Assembly (NCBI RefSeq): GCF_010667655.1
Contig: NZ_WHZU01000001.1
Span: forward strand, 62,001-126,000
Length of the DNA: 64,000 bases
From: Bifidobacterium saimiriisciurei
GTDB taxonomy: Bacteria > Actinomycetota > Actinomycetes > Actinomycetales > Bifidobacteriaceae
Direction: 5' to 3'
Shown here: in pieces, positions 9,049-18,863 of the stretch
How the letters are laid out: every line of letters starts with the position of its first letter
How positions within the stretch are numbered: the first letter of the stretch is position 1
The notes under the pieces: generated by a model
What the model was told of the DNA's origin: nothing
Seen by the model: the letters and a program-made list of their open reading frames with translations, nothing else
The model's database searches: none
Position numbers and translations under genes: made by a program

Positions 9049-10482
9049 ATGGCAAAATCCGATGTTCCGGAAACCGCGCCCATGAGCGAGGCGGAATACG
9101 CCGACCAGCTCAAGCGCGCCACCCTGGCCTCGAGCCTCGGCAGCGCCCTCGAATACTTCGACTTCGCGCTGTACGGCCTGTGCACCGCGCTGATCTTCAA
9201 CACGTTGTTCTTCCCGCAGGACAATCCCGCCATGGCGACCGTGGCCTCCTTCGCCACCTTCGGCGTGGGCTTCATCGCAAGACCGTTCGGCGGACTCATC
9301 TTCGGCCGTCTCGGCGACATCATCGGCCGCAAGTGGGTGCTGGTCGTCACCATCATCCTCATGGGCGGCGCCTCCACCGCCATCGGCTTCCTGCCCACCT
9401 ACGATTCGGTCGGCATGCTGGCCCCGATTCTGCTGGTCATCGCGCGACTGGTGCAGGGCTTCGGCGCCGGCGCCGAACAGACCGGCTCCTCGGTGCTGAT
9501 GGCCGAGTATGCGCCGGTCAAGCAGCGTGGATTCTTCGCCGCACTGCCGTACATCGGCATCCAGGCCGGCAGCCTTATGGCGTCCGTCGCCTTCTTCCTG
9601 CTGACCCTCATGCCCGAGAAGCAGCTGCTGGCGTGGGGCTGGCGCATCCCGTTCCTCGCCTCGTTCCTGCTGATCCTGCTGGCCCTGTTCATTCGAATGC
9701 ATCTTCGTGAATCGCCGACCTTCGTGGAGCTCAAGGCCAACGACCAGGTGGCCGAGCATCCGCTCAAGGAGCTATTCTCCACCGGCATGCCCGGCCTTGT
9801 CGCCGCGTTCGGCATGCGCATGGCCGAAAACGGCGGAAGCTACATGCTGCAGACGCTGTCGATGTCCTACGTCGTGGCCGTTGCCGGCAGCAACGCCGAC
9901 AGGGGCGTGCTGTCCTGGGGCGTCGCGTTGGGTGCGCTGGTGGGCCTGTTCACGGTGCCGTTCTCCGGCGCCCTGTCCGACAGGTTCGGCCGTCGCGTGA
10001 TCTACCGCGCCGGTTCGGTGTTCTTGCTGCTGTTCGCCTTCCCCGCATGGTGGCTGCTCTCCCTCGGCAACCACTACATCGCCGTCGCGGTGGTGACGCT
10101 GGGTGTCGGCTTCGGCGTCAACTTCATGCTCGGCCCGCAGTGCGCCATGTTCCCCGAACTGTTCGGCGCCCGCCACCGCTATCTCGGCGTGGCCATGGCC
10201 CGCGAGCTCTCCGCAGTGGTCGCCGGCGGCCTGGCCGGTGTGCTCGGCTCCTACATCATCGCGGTGAGCAACGCGAACTGGATGCTGATGGGCGTGTACA
10301 TGACCGTGCTCGCGGCCGTCACCACACTGTCGACCTTCATGGTGCCCGAGACCGCCGGTCGGGACCTCACCCGTCTCGAGGACGCCGTCAGGCTTCCGGA
10401 AAACGAGCGCGGCGATGTCACGACCCGCGTTCCGGGGGTCGCCGACACGCTCGGCTACCAGTCCGTGGCGGCGTCGAACTGA
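9049..10482 (+). CDS. MFS transporter, metabolite:H+ symporter (MHS) type
   Basis: 477 residues with 12 predicted membrane segments. The motif YFDFALYG near the N-terminus, GFIARPFGGLIFGRLGDIIGRK (loop 2-3, split by a membrane turn) and the long C-terminal half fit the MHS group that imports organic acids and similar solutes (ProP, ShiA, KgtP). Two in-frame ATGs are adjacent at 9046 and 9049; AAAGGAG at 9036-9042 is 6 bases from the second, which is chosen. Its place between an SDR and a 2-hydroxyacid dehydrogenase suggests uptake of a sugar acid or hydroxy/keto acid. Confidence 0.88.
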   Translation: MAKSDVPETAPMSEAEYADQLKRATLASSLGSALEYFDFALYGLCTALIFNTLFFPQDNPAMATVASFATFGVGFIARPFGGLIFGRLGDIIGRKWVLVVTIILMGGASTAIGFLPTYDSVGMLAPILLVIARLVQGFGAGAEQTGSSVLMAEYAPVKQRGFFAALPYIGIQAGSLMASVAFFLLTLMPEKQLLAWGWRIPFLASFLLILLALFIRMHLRESPTFVELKANDQVAEHPLKELFSTGMPGLVAAFGMRMAENGGSYMLQTLSMSYVVAVAGSNADRGVLSWGVALGALVGLFTVPFSGALSDRFGRRVIYRAGSVFLLLFAFPAWWLLSLGNHYIAVAVVTLGVGFGVNFMLGPQCAMFPELFGARHRYLGVAMARELSAVVAGGLAGVLGSYIIAVSNANWMLMGVYMTVLAAVTTLSTFMVPETAGRDLTRLEDAVRLPENERGDVTTRVPGVADTLGYQSVAASN

Positions 10483-10558
10483 CCTCTCCGGCCGGTTCCT
10501 CTGCGCATCCACCCTATATATCCGTCGAATCCCGACATACACCCAAAGGAAACACGAT

Positions 10559-11635
10559 ATGACAACCGCAACCGCAACGAACGAAACCGGACACAAGCTG
10601 CGCGTGGTCGTGGCCGTCCCGCTGAAGGAGGAGCTCTGCAAACTGGTCGAGACCCTCGAACCCCGCGTCGAGATGGTGCGCGACCAGTCCCTGCTCAAGC
10701 CCATGCGTTGCGCCGCCGACTGGTCGGGCGATCCCGAATACCATCGCACCGAGGAGCAGCAGAAGGCATTCGACGAACTGGTGGACTCCGCCGAAGTGCT
10801 GTTCGGCATCCCCGACGTCGAACCCGCCGCGCTCGCCCGCACGGTCCGTGCCAACCCGGACCTGAAATGGGTGATGACGACGGCCGCCGGCGGCGGCAGC
10901 CAGGTCAAGGACGCGGGTCTCGCCCGCGAGGAGTTCGACCGCATCATCTTCACCACCAGTGCCGGAGTCCACGGTGGACCTCTCGCCGAGTTCGCGGTGT
11001 TCGGTCTGCTGGCGGGCGCCAAGAACCTGCCGAAACTGCTCGCCGACAAGCAGGCCAAGAACTGGCCGGGGCGCTGGGAGATGCGACAGGTCGATGAAAT
11101 GACCGTGCTGGTGATGGGACTGGGCGGCATCGGCTCCGAGTGCGTGCGGCGTCTCAACGCGCTGGGTGCACGGGTGATCGGCGTCGCCGAGGGCAGCCCT
11201 CGGATTGACGGCGTCGACAAGGTGGTGACCGCCGCCGAACTGCCGCAGGTCGTGGGCGAGGCCGACGCCATCATCAACACGCTGCCGGGCACCGACCAGA
11301 CGTTCCATATGCTGGGCAAGGACGTGTTCGCCAACATGAAGCCGGGCACCATCATCTCCAGCGTGGGCCGCGGCACGGTGATCGACGAATCCGAACTGCT
11401 CAAGGCCCTCGATGACGGGCGCGTGGCCTTCGCGGCCATGGACGTGTTCGAGCATGAGCCGCTCCCCGCCGACTCTCCGTTCTGGACCCATCCGCAGGTC
11501 GTGGTCAGCCCGCACACCGCTGCGTTGAGCAGCAAGGAGGAGGAGCGTATCGCCCGTCGCTTCGCGCAGGATGCCACCGCCTTCCTGGACGGCAAGCCCC
11601 TGCGCGCCGTCGTGAACACGGTGGAATTCTACTAG
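10559..11635 (+). CDS. D-isomer-specific 2-hydroxyacid dehydrogenase
   Basis: A 358-residue NAD(P)-dependent dehydrogenase that interconverts 2-keto and 2-hydroxy acids. An intact dinucleotide loop VLVMGLGGIGSE lies near residue 183. The second signature is MKPGTIISSVGRGTVIDE and the catalytic histidine is in SPHTAAL near the end. AAAGGA is 8 bases before the ATG at 10559. It is the last gene of the LacI-SDR-MHS cassette and is followed by a strong terminator. It is a paralogue of the dehydrogenase at 60760, whose glycine loop is degenerate. Confidence 0.88.
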   Translation: MTTATATNETGHKLRVVVAVPLKEELCKLVETLEPRVEMVRDQSLLKPMRCAADWSGDPEYHRTEEQQKAFDELVDSAEVLFGIPDVEPAALARTVRANPDLKWVMTTAAGGGSQVKDAGLAREEFDRIIFTTSAGVHGGPLAEFAVFGLLAGAKNLPKLLADKQAKNWPGRWEMRQVDEMTVLVMGLGGIGSECVRRLNALGARVIGVAEGSPRIDGVDKVVTAAELPQVVGEADAIINTLPGTDQTFHMLGKDVFANMKPGTIISSVGRGTVIDESELLKALDDGRVAFAAMDVFEHEPLPADSPFWTHPQVVVSPHTAALSSKEEERIARRFAQDATAFLDGKPLRAVVNTVEFY

Positions 11636-11671
11636 GCGATAGGGCCCGTGAAACGGGCGAATCGTAGATGT

Positions 11672-11725
11672 CGGCCCGGCGCCGGACCATGCATGACCCG
11701 CATGATCCGGCGCCGGGCCGGTTTC
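11672..11725 (+). terminator. Rho-independent terminator of the SDR/MHS/dehydrogenase operon
   Basis: Perfect 15-bp GC-rich arms (11672-11686 and 11706-11720) enclose a 19-base loop. A short GTTTCGT tail follows. Confidence 0.8.
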
Positions 11726-11763
11726 GTCATGATCGGCCGTACGCCGTCGCCGGTTCGGCGCGG

Positions 11764-12291
11764 TCATGCCAGTATGCGGCGATATGCCTCCACCAGCTGC
11801 GGCAGACGCATACGGGCGTTCGCCGGGCTGGTCGACGGCAGGGGAGTCATCGGTATGTCGATGCCGGCGGCGGCCAGCTGCGGCGCGCACAGGCGACGAT
11901 AGAGCTGCGCCGCCTTGCCTCCGGTCGTGAACACATGGGTGATGCGCGAGGCGCGGATGATGGGCGCCAGGTCGTTCGGCACCGCATTGCGGATCGACGA
12001 ATCGCTCGCTCCCGCGATGTCGCAGGAGGCGATGACGTCCCACAGGGCGAAACGATGCCGCAGGGCGAAGTCGCGTCGGGCCTCGGCGGTCGGTTCCGGC
12101 ACCGGCTCGTCGAACAATGCGGCCATCACCGGCCAGAACCGGTTCTGCGGATGCATGTAGTAGAACGCCGCCTCACGCGATTTCGGACTTGGCATCGACC
12201 CGAGGACAAGCATGCGCGAATCCGCGTCCCACACCGGTCCGAACCCATGCTCCACATGCTGCAATTCCCGCGATTCCATGGTCTTCAGCAT
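11764..12291 (-). CDS. Uracil-DNA-glycosylase-superfamily protein, probable DNA-deoxyinosine glycosylase
   Basis: 175 residues. The sequence LVLGSMPSPKSREAAFYYMHPQNRFW matches the Gly-x-x-Pro and Asn-Arg-Phe-Trp active-site region of the family 6 (hypoxanthine-DNA glycosylase) branch of the UDG superfamily (shown here in pieces: LVLGSMPS, then YMHPQNRFW). The C-terminal motif PLPSTSPANA matches the family's second loop. It would excise deaminated bases in base-excision repair. No clear ribosome site precedes 12291. An in-frame ATG at 12279 is an alternative start. Confidence 0.82.
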   Translation of the reverse strand: MLKTMESRELQHVEHGFGPVWDADSRMLVLGSMPSPKSREAAFYYMHPQNRFWPVMAALFDEPVPEPTAEARRDFALRHRFALWDVIASCDIAGASDSSIRNAVPNDLAPIIRASRITHVFTTGGKAAQLYRRLCAPQLAAAGIDIPMTPLPSTSPANARMRLPQLVEAYRRILA

Positions 12292-12340
12292 AATCCCAAT
12301 TCACTCTTAGTACCTGAGCAGTACCCGAAACGGTTGGGCG

Positions 12341-12381
12341 GAAAACGAAAAGCCCTTGGAACCGTAATGATTCCAAGGGCT
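12341..12381 (-). terminator. Terminator of tRNA-Arg
   Basis: Arms AGCCCTTGGAA and TTCCAAGGGCT (12351-12361 and 12371-12381) enclose a 9-base loop. On the minus strand they are followed by TTTTCGTTTTC. It directly follows the tRNA gene. Confidence 0.88.
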
Positions 12382-12387
12382 GAGGCG

Positions 12388-12461
12388 TGACCCCGGCCGG
12401 GCTCGAACCGGCGACCTTGAGATTAGAAGTCACATGCTCTATCCAGCTGAGCTACGGGGCC
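12388..12461 (-). tRNA. tRNA-Arg (anticodon TCT)
   Basis: A 74-nt gene read on the minus strand. The acceptor stem GGCCCCG pairs with CGGGGTC (one G-U). The D arm is GCTCAGCTGGATAGAGC. The anticodon loop CTTCTAA gives anticodon TCT. The T arm GCCGGTTCGAGCCCGGC contains the conserved TTCGA. The discriminator base is A and no CCA is encoded. It reads the rare codon AGA. Confidence 0.97.
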
Positions 12462-12694
12462 AAAGACAACGAAACGACATTGTAGCAACTCGCCCGCCGT
12501 TCCGCCACGTCGAACCGCCGACGTTGACGGGGCTCCGACGCCGAAGCGGATCGCCGCCAATGGAGGATTGAGGATTGCCGGAGTCGAACACCGGTCGGGT
12601 CGAACGCGGCATCGCTGGGACGGGCCAAGCCGCACGGTAGTCTGGAAATCGGATGTGCGGCGAGACGGTCGACCCGAACGAAACGGAGTAAACC

Positions 12695-13312
12695 ATGCGA
12701 CTGGCGATGATATCGAACATCGATTTCGACCACGACGACGATGACGATCTGTTCGTCATGTTCCACGGGTATGGCAACGACGAGCAGGAGATGGTGCGCA
12801 TCATCGACGCCATCGAACCGGACGCCGACTACATCTCCGTGCAAGCGCCGATTCACCGCACGTATCTCGGCGGCCACGCATGGTACGACAGCGCCGGCTG
12901 GGACAACGCGCGCATCCAGGCGCAATGCTCGGCCATCGGCGACCGACTCGTCACCCTGCTTGACGCCAGCGGATTGCTCGGCCGTCGCATCGTGCTCGTC
13001 GGATTCTCGCAGGGCGGGTATCTCTCATACCGTCTGCTCGCCGACCATCCGGATGTGTTCGATGCCGCCGTACTGCTCGCGCCGTCGTTCCATGATGACG
13101 TCGTCACCGTGCCCGATCTCGCCGACGACGCCCGCCCCGATGTCTTCCTTGGCTACGGCACCCTCGACCGGCAGATTCCCGACGGGCAGAAGGCCGCCAT
13201 GCGCGAGGCACTCGCACGGTTCACGCACGGCGAGGAGCATTCCTACGACGGCATGCGTCACGACGTATGCGAACGCGAGTTCGCCGACATCCGGGCCTTC
13301 CTCTCGCGGTGA
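12695..13312 (+). CDS. Alpha/beta-hydrolase (phospholipase/carboxylesterase type)
   Basis: A 205-residue single-domain cytoplasmic hydrolase. The oxyanion-side motif is FHGYGND (about residue 24), the nucleophile elbow GFSQGG (about 107), the acid probably in GYGTLDRQIP (about 155), and the histidine in DGMRHDVCE near the C-terminus. This fits the small carboxylesterase/lysophospholipase family. CGGAG is 7 bases before the ATG. A hairpin at 13321-13344 separates it from the helicase gene. The natural ester substrate is unknown. Confidence 0.83.
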   Translation: MRLAMISNIDFDHDDDDDLFVMFHGYGNDEQEMVRIIDAIEPDADYISVQAPIHRTYLGGHAWYDSAGWDNARIQAQCSAIGDRLVTLLDASGLLGRRIVLVGFSQGGYLSYRLLADHPDVFDAAVLLAPSFHDDVVTVPDLADDARPDVFLGYGTLDRQIPDGQKAAMREALARFTHGEEHSYDGMRHDVCEREFADIRAFLSR

Positions 13313-13361
13313 AACGAATCCTCCCGACTTACTATGAGCGGGAGAACGAAAGGCGGCGGTG

Positions 13362-16300
13362 ATGGCGGACGACTGGCGGACGCGCGTGTATGGCGGCCGA
13401 GGCGGCGGCTCGTCATTTGGAGGCGGCTCGTCGTTCGGCGCCGGTTACGGTGATATCTCCGGCTACGACGCCGACGACGATTTCGGCTACGACGGAGGCT
13501 ACGGCTACGACGATGCCGCCGAAGGCGAAGGCGCCGCATACGGCCATCAGGACGAGGCCATTCCCGAGCATGTGCTGCGTGTACTCGGCGGATCGGCCTT
13601 CTACCGCGCCTACGACGTCATCTCCGGCGGACGGATGCATGCGCTGGCCTGCACCGTCGGCCGAGACTCCACCACCACGCTGACCGCCTTGGTCTCCAGC
13701 TCCTCGGGAAGCGCGTCCTATCGTGTGCGAGCGACACTGGACGAATCCCACGGCCGCGTGCTCGACTCCTCGTGCTCATGTCCCGCCTATGGTCGCTACG
13801 GTTCCGCATGCAAGCACATCATCGCGCTCATCATGCAATACAACGATTCGCCCGAATCCTTCGATCAGGACGCACCGGGCGGCACGGAGGCGGGCGGCAT
13901 GACGTTGCGCCGCCGCAGAACGTCCCGAATGCTGCAGTCGTTCATGCAGCAGGAGGAGATGCGTCGGCGTCAGGAGGCACAGGAACGGCAGGTCGACCTT
14001 CTCAAGCAGGTCAGCGCGCTCGCCGATTCGGACGACGCCGTCGGTGCCGCCGGCCGAAAAGGCGCCGTCGGAATCGCCACGCTCGAACAGCATATGCCGG
14101 TGGGCAGTGTTGCGCTCCGGCCCGGCATCGGCAAATCGGAGCGTGGCAATGGATGGCTGATGCGGCTGCATATCATCGTGCCGAGCCGTGGCATCGCATA
14201 CGTCGTCAAGGACATTGACGCCCTGCTGCGCGCCATCCAATGGCGGCAGTACGTGGTCTACGGCAAGAAACTCGCGTTCACGCATACGCTGGACGCCTTC
14301 GACGAACGTTCACGCGCCGTCATCGGCATATTGCGCAGGGCGGCGGATATCCGCGCCGGCATCGAATCCGTCGGCGGCGCGTCCGTCGGCCGCCGCGGCG
14401 GATATCGCGGCGGCTACCGAAGCCGTAAGCCGCAGTCCTCCGAGATGCTGCTCACCGACGCCGAAATCGCGGATCTGCTCGATCTGTACGTGGATTCGGG
14501 GCAGACCATCGATTACGCGCCCGCAGGGTATTATGCGGCGGCCATGGATGCATCCGTCGTGGACGGCGACCCCGATATGGGATTGTCGGTCGAACGCATC
14601 GACGGCTCCGACGGTGTCGGCACCGATGACGGCGGCTCCGCCGCGTCCGGTGCCGTCGTCGGCCACGGTGGCGGCTATGTTATACGGCATCGCATGAACG
14701 CGGAGGCGTTGATAATCGGCCAGCAGAGCAGTTTCGTCATCGTCCGCGCGTCGGCGGACGACATCGACGGCGGGATTCCGGTGATCCACCGGTGCAGCCG
14801 TCGGTTCGTGGAGAATCGTCGCGTCATCGACGTGCTATGCGACGACAACGACGCCGATGGACTCTATCTCGGTCCCGACGACGTGGATATATTCGCCGCG
14901 ACGGTGCTGCCCTACGTCACGCCCGTACGAGGCGACGCGGCGGATCCGGCCGACACCGACGGCGCCGCGAACGCCGTCGCGCCGCAGGATTCGTCGCGAG
15001 ATGAAGGCCACGGCAATGGCATCCCCATGCGTCTGCCGGACGAGCTGGCGCGGCGCAGACGCCTGCCATGCCGCATCGAAATCTATCTTGACCGCGACCT
15101 GCATGGCGTCAGCTGCGAGATGAAGGCCCGCTACGGCGACGACCGGTTCGACGTGTTCGCCGGCATCGGCCCGCATGACGCGATGCGCGACCGCGACGCC
15201 GAACGCCTTGCCGTCGAGGCGGCATTGCACTACTTCCCCCGGCCGGAAGGTCTCATCGCCCGCATTCCCGAATCCGACGACGACGCCATATGGCGGCTGC
15301 TCACCGAAGGGCTGCCCGTGCTGCGCGACCTCGGCGACGTGTTCTCCACACCCGCGTTCGACGGCCTGACCGCCGTAAGCCATCCGGTCATCAGGGTCGG
15401 TCTGTCGCTGAAATCCGATCTGGTGGAGATATCGCCGATCGCCGACGAAATCGATCCCAAGGATGTGCCCGCGCTGCTCGCCGGATACCGACGCCGCCGC
15501 AAATATCATCGCCTGTCGAACGGTGCGTTCGTGAACCTGCATGATGTGAACACGGCGGCCATCGACGACATCGCCGCCGACCTGGGACTCAAGCCCGAGG
15601 AACTGGCGGCAGGCGTCGCGGTGCCGTCATACGAGGCCTATTATCTCGACCATCAGGTCGCCGACGACGACAAGGACGAACGATTCCGCGACTACGTGAA
15701 CGATCTGAAGGTCATCGACCCGGCCTCGTACGCCGTGCCGCAATCGTTGGCCGCGACGCTTCGCCCGTATCAGGTCGAGGGATTCCGTTGGCTCAGCGCC
15801 GTATGCGACAAGGGCTTCGGCGGCATCCTCGCCGACGAGATGGGCCTGGGCAAGACCGTGCAGCTGCTGTCGCTGCTCGTCGCCCGACGCGACGAATTCC
15901 GCACCGTCGGGCCGAACCTCATCGTCTGTCCGGCGTCGCTGGTCTACAACTGGGCCGCCGAATGCGCGAAGTTCGCGCCGGAGCTGTCGGTCGAGGTCGT
16001 GGCCGGAACGAAGGCCGAACGGCGGCGGATGCTCGAAACGGCGCGCGGCGGTGGGAAGTCCGGCGATTCCTCCGTCCCCGACGTGCTCATCACGTCATAC
16101 GACCTGCTGCGCCGCGACATCGCCGACTACGACGGCATCGAATGCTGCTGCATGGTGTTGGACGAGGCCCAGTATGTGAAGAACCACGCGACCAAATCGT
16201 CGAAGGCCGTGCGCGCGATCGCAGCCCGTCACCGGTTCGCGCTCACCGGCACGCCGATAGAGAACCGGCTCGCCGAACTGTGGAGCATCTTCGACTTCCT

Positions 16301-17282
16301 CATGCCCGGCATGTTCGGCTCGTACGCGCACTTCCGCGAGCGCTTCGAAATGCCCGTATTGAGCGGTGACGAGAAGGCGCAGGCCAGGCTTCAGGCGTTC
16401 GTCGGCCCGTTCATCCTGCGCCGCCGCAAGGCCGACGTGCTGAAGGACCTGCCGGAGAAGATAGAGAACGTCATCACCGTGCGGCTGGAGGGCGAGCAGC
16501 GGCGACTGTATGCGGCGCTCGAGCAACGTCTGCGCGCCACATTGAACAAGCAGAAGGACGTGGACTTCAATGCGGGCCGGATTCAGGTGCTTGCCCAGCT
16601 GACCAGGCTGCGCCAGGCCTGCTGCGATCCACGGCTGCTGTACGCGAACTACGGCTCCGACCTGCCACAGGACGACGGCTCGGCGGACGTGGCGTCGAAG
16701 GATGCGACGGCCGTGGCGGCGGGCGGCGCCGTGAAGGCCGCGAAATCCGCGAGGCCGCCGAAATCCGCCAAGCTCGATGCCATCGAGGAGCTTGTGCTCT
16801 CGTGCCGCGACGCCGGACGCAAGATGCTCATCTTCTCCCAGTTCACGAGCTATCTGGATCTGATAGCCGAACGATTGCGCCGCGACGACGTCGCCTACGA
16901 CATCATCACCGGCGCCACGCCGAAGAAGCGACGGCTCGAACTCGTGGACGCCTTCAACGCCGACGCCACCCCCGTGTTCCTTATCTCGCTCAAGGCAGGC
17001 AACACGGGGCTCAACCTCACCGGCGCCTGTGTGGTCGTGCACGCCGACCCATGGTGGAACGCCGCCGCACAGGACCAGGCCACCGACCGTGCCCATCGCA
17101 TCGGACAGACGCAGGACGTGAACGTGTATCAGATCGTGGCCAAGGACACCATTGAGGAACGCATCCTGAACCTGCAGCATGGCAAGACCGACCTCGCCTC
17201 ACGGTTCGTGGACGCCGCGTCGTCGTCGGGCAACGCCATATCCGCCCTCACCCGCGACGATCTGCTCGCCCTGCTGCACTAG
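13362..17282 (+). CDS. SWIM zinc-finger SNF2-family helicase
   Basis: A 1306-residue SWI2/SNF2-type DNA translocase. The N-terminus is rich in Gly, Ser, Asp and Tyr. A SWIM finger SCSCPAYGRYGSACKH lies at about 136-152. A poorly conserved region follows, then the ATPase: Walker A ADEMGLGKTVQ (about 826), Walker B LDEAQY (about 933), and motifs V-VI in the helicase C lobe, AGNTGLNLTGA and DRAHRIGQT (about 1210-1250). Such proteins remodel protein-DNA complexes; the role in bifidobacteria is not settled. A GTG at 13359 precedes the ATG at 13362; AAAGG is 8 bases from the ATG. Confidence 0.93.
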   Translation: MADDWRTRVYGGRGGGSSFGGGSSFGAGYGDISGYDADDDFGYDGGYGYDDAAEGEGAAYGHQDEAIPEHVLRVLGGSAFYRAYDVISGGRMHALACTVGRDSTTTLTALVSSSSGSASYRVRATLDESHGRVLDSSCSCPAYGRYGSACKHIIALIMQYNDSPESFDQDAPGGTEAGGMTLRRRRTSRMLQSFMQQEEMRRRQEAQERQVDLLKQVSALADSDDAVGAAGRKGAVGIATLEQHMPVGSVALRPGIGKSERGNGWLMRLHIIVPSRGIAYVVKDIDALLRAIQWRQYVVYGKKLAFTHTLDAFDERSRAVIGILRRAADIRAGIESVGGASVGRRGGYRGGYRSRKPQSSEMLLTDAEIADLLDLYVDSGQTIDYAPAGYYAAAMDASVVDGDPDMGLSVERIDGSDGVGTDDGGSAASGAVVGHGGGYVIRHRMNAEALIIGQQSSFVIVRASADDIDGGIPVIHRCSRRFVENRRVIDVLCDDNDADGLYLGPDDVDIFAATVLPYVTPVRGDAADPADTDGAANAVAPQDSSRDEGHGNGIPMRLPDELARRRRLPCRIEIYLDRDLHGVSCEMKARYGDDRFDVFAGIGPHDAMRDRDAERLAVEAALHYFPRPEGLIARIPESDDDAIWRLLTEGLPVLRDLGDVFSTPAFDGLTAVSHPVIRVGLSLKSDLVEISPIADEIDPKDVPALLAGYRRRRKYHRLSNGAFVNLHDVNTAAIDDIAADLGLKPEELAAGVAVPSYEAYYLDHQVADDDKDERFRDYVNDLKVIDPASYAVPQSLAATLRPYQVEGFRWLSAVCDKGFGGILADEMGLGKTVQLLSLLVARRDEFRTVGPNLIVCPASLVYNWAAECAKFAPELSVEVVAGTKAERRRMLETARGGGKSGDSSVPDVLITSYDLLRRDIADYDGIECCCMVLDEAQYVKNHATKSSKAVRAIAARHRFALTGTPIENRLAELWSIFDFLMPGMFGSYAHFRERFEMPVLSGDEKAQARLQAFVGPFILRRRKADVLKDLPEKIENVITVRLEGEQRRLYAALEQRLRATLNKQKDVDFNAGRIQVLAQLTRLRQACCDPRLLYANYGSDLPQDDGSADVASKDATAVAAGGAVKAAKSARPPKSAKLDAIEELVLSCRDAGRKMLIFSQFTSYLDLIAERLRRDDVAYDIITGATPKKRRLELVDAFNADATPVFLISLKAGNTGLNLTGACVVVHADPWWNAAAQDQATDRAHRIGQTQDVNVYQIVAKDTIEERILNLQHGKTDLASRFVDAASSSGNAISALTRDDLLALLH

Positions 17283-17315
17283 TCGGGTGCCGGACGGGTT
17301 CTGTCTGGGCTGGTC

Positions 17316-18659
17316 TCATTCCGTCGTGGCGTTGGGCCTGGCGTGGTCGTAGGCGTAGTTGCCGTGGCCGAGATCCCAGTAGGTCAGCACCAATCCGCGT
17401 CCGGTCCTCTCCCCGGTCTGGCGAAGAATGTATTCCTCGTGGGATGATTCCACGCTGATGCCGATCTCCTCGCCTAGGGCGTCGGTGAACGTGAAATCGG
17501 CGTATTCGGTCTCATCGTCGTCGTCATCGGTCTCCGTATGATGCGCGAAGCTGCTGAACGTCACCGGCTTCGTGACGGGTCCCTGCTGCAACGTGCCGAA
17601 CACGCCGGACAATCCCGAAAGGCCGATGGCCAGAAAGACCACGATGCCGATGCAGTGCCGTACGATGTTGCGGCGCAGCAGGCGCGAGCGCACCTGCCGC
17701 GGTTCGTGCCGGTATATGTCGTCGTGGGCCAGGCTGGGCCCCTGCACCAGCATGTGGATGATCATCCAGACCGCGAAGACCAGCGCGCTGACGAACACCA
17801 CCGCATCCTGCATCACACGCTCTACGCCGAACGGCGACATCGTTCCCAACTGATATCCGGTAAGGGCCACCAGACCGAAGAAGAACAGCATCGTCGGCGG
17901 ATTGAGCAGCACCGCATACCGGCGCTTCGCGTCGTACCATGCGGCATCGTCGTCGGCGTTGCCGTTGCCGCCGTCCGTCCCCTGCGCCGCCGGCGCCATA
18001 TACGGCATGGTCGTCGCACCGTATGGCATGGACGACATATGCGAGGTCCGCCATTCGTGTTCCTGGGACGTCGCCATGCGTCGTACGACGGTGTAGTGCT
18101 TGTCGGCATCGTCGTTCCTATTGTTGCTGGCGTTGCCGCTGCCGGCGCTCCTGTTGGCGTTGTCTCCCCGTCGCTCTTCGACCACGTCATAGGGATTGGG
18201 CTGCGGATACCCGGGGTCCGGCTCGATGAGGTCGATGATGTCGGTGTCTTCGATCCATCGCAGGATGATATGCGTGCCCGGCGTCTTCATGAGGCGTTCG
18301 ATGCGGCCGTAGACCGGCAGTTCGGCGAATTTGAGGGTGTCGCCGCGTTCGAGCCGGATCGTGTATTCGAAACGGGTCGTCGGGTCGCCGTCCGAATCCG
18401 TCGAATGGATCTCGTTGAACATCCATATGATGCCCCGTGCCGTGGTGACTCCCCGCCTGAGGAGTCTGATGTTCCTGACGGTGTAGTAGATGCAGATCGC
18501 GACCACCACGATGAGGCCGAGCATCCATACGATATCGGCGAGGGTCATCTGTCCGCCGATTCCGGAGGAGACCAGCCATGTGAAGCGGATGACGGTGTAG
18601 GCGAGCAGCGACAGCATCGCCACGATCAACATGATGGTTCGGTTCCGTAGCGTCCTCAT
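17316..18659 (-). CDS. Multi-pass membrane protein of unknown function (DUF3592-like N-terminal half)
   Basis: 447 residues. Two membrane segments lie near residues 9-30 and 42-63, then a soluble beta-rich part (about 70-145) resembling DUF3592 domains, a low-complexity Asn/Asp-rich linker, and three more hydrophobic segments at about 245, 280 and 340. A soluble C-terminal tail contains an Asp run (DDDDDE). AGAGGAAG lies about 9 bases upstream of the ATG. It is convergent with the SNF2 gene, 33 bases away. No enzymatic motif is visible; the family assignment is tentative. Confidence 0.7.
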   Translation of the reverse strand: MRTLRNRTIMLIVAMLSLLAYTVIRFTWLVSSGIGGQMTLADIVWMLGLIVVVAICIYYTVRNIRLLRRGVTTARGIIWMFNEIHSTDSDGDPTTRFEYTIRLERGDTLKFAELPVYGRIERLMKTPGTHIILRWIEDTDIIDLIEPDPGYPQPNPYDVVEERRGDNANRSAGSGNASNNRNDDADKHYTVVRRMATSQEHEWRTSHMSSMPYGATTMPYMAPAAQGTDGGNGNADDDAAWYDAKRRYAVLLNPPTMLFFFGLVALTGYQLGTMSPFGVERVMQDAVVFVSALVFAVWMIIHMLVQGPSLAHDDIYRHEPRQVRSRLLRRNIVRHCIGIVVFLAIGLSGLSGVFGTLQQGPVTKPVTFSSFAHHTETDDDDDETEYADFTFTDALGEEIGISVESSHEEYILRQTGERTGRGLVLTYWDLGHGNYAYDHARPNATTE

Positions 18660-18863
18660 ACGGCAGGCTTCCTCTTCGTTGACGATGATTCCCTCCTTGC
18701 ATTATGCCCCCGAAGCTCGGGGAGGGGTCATCGCATCGACGAGAGTTATGCCGTTGTTCACCGGTGGGGCATGTCGCCGTGCCGTGCGGACGGCTCCGCC
18801 GCGCGTTGCCGTCGGCAGGCCGTCCGCGGCCGCCGGAGCGCGGCCTCGCGGTATCATCGTGGG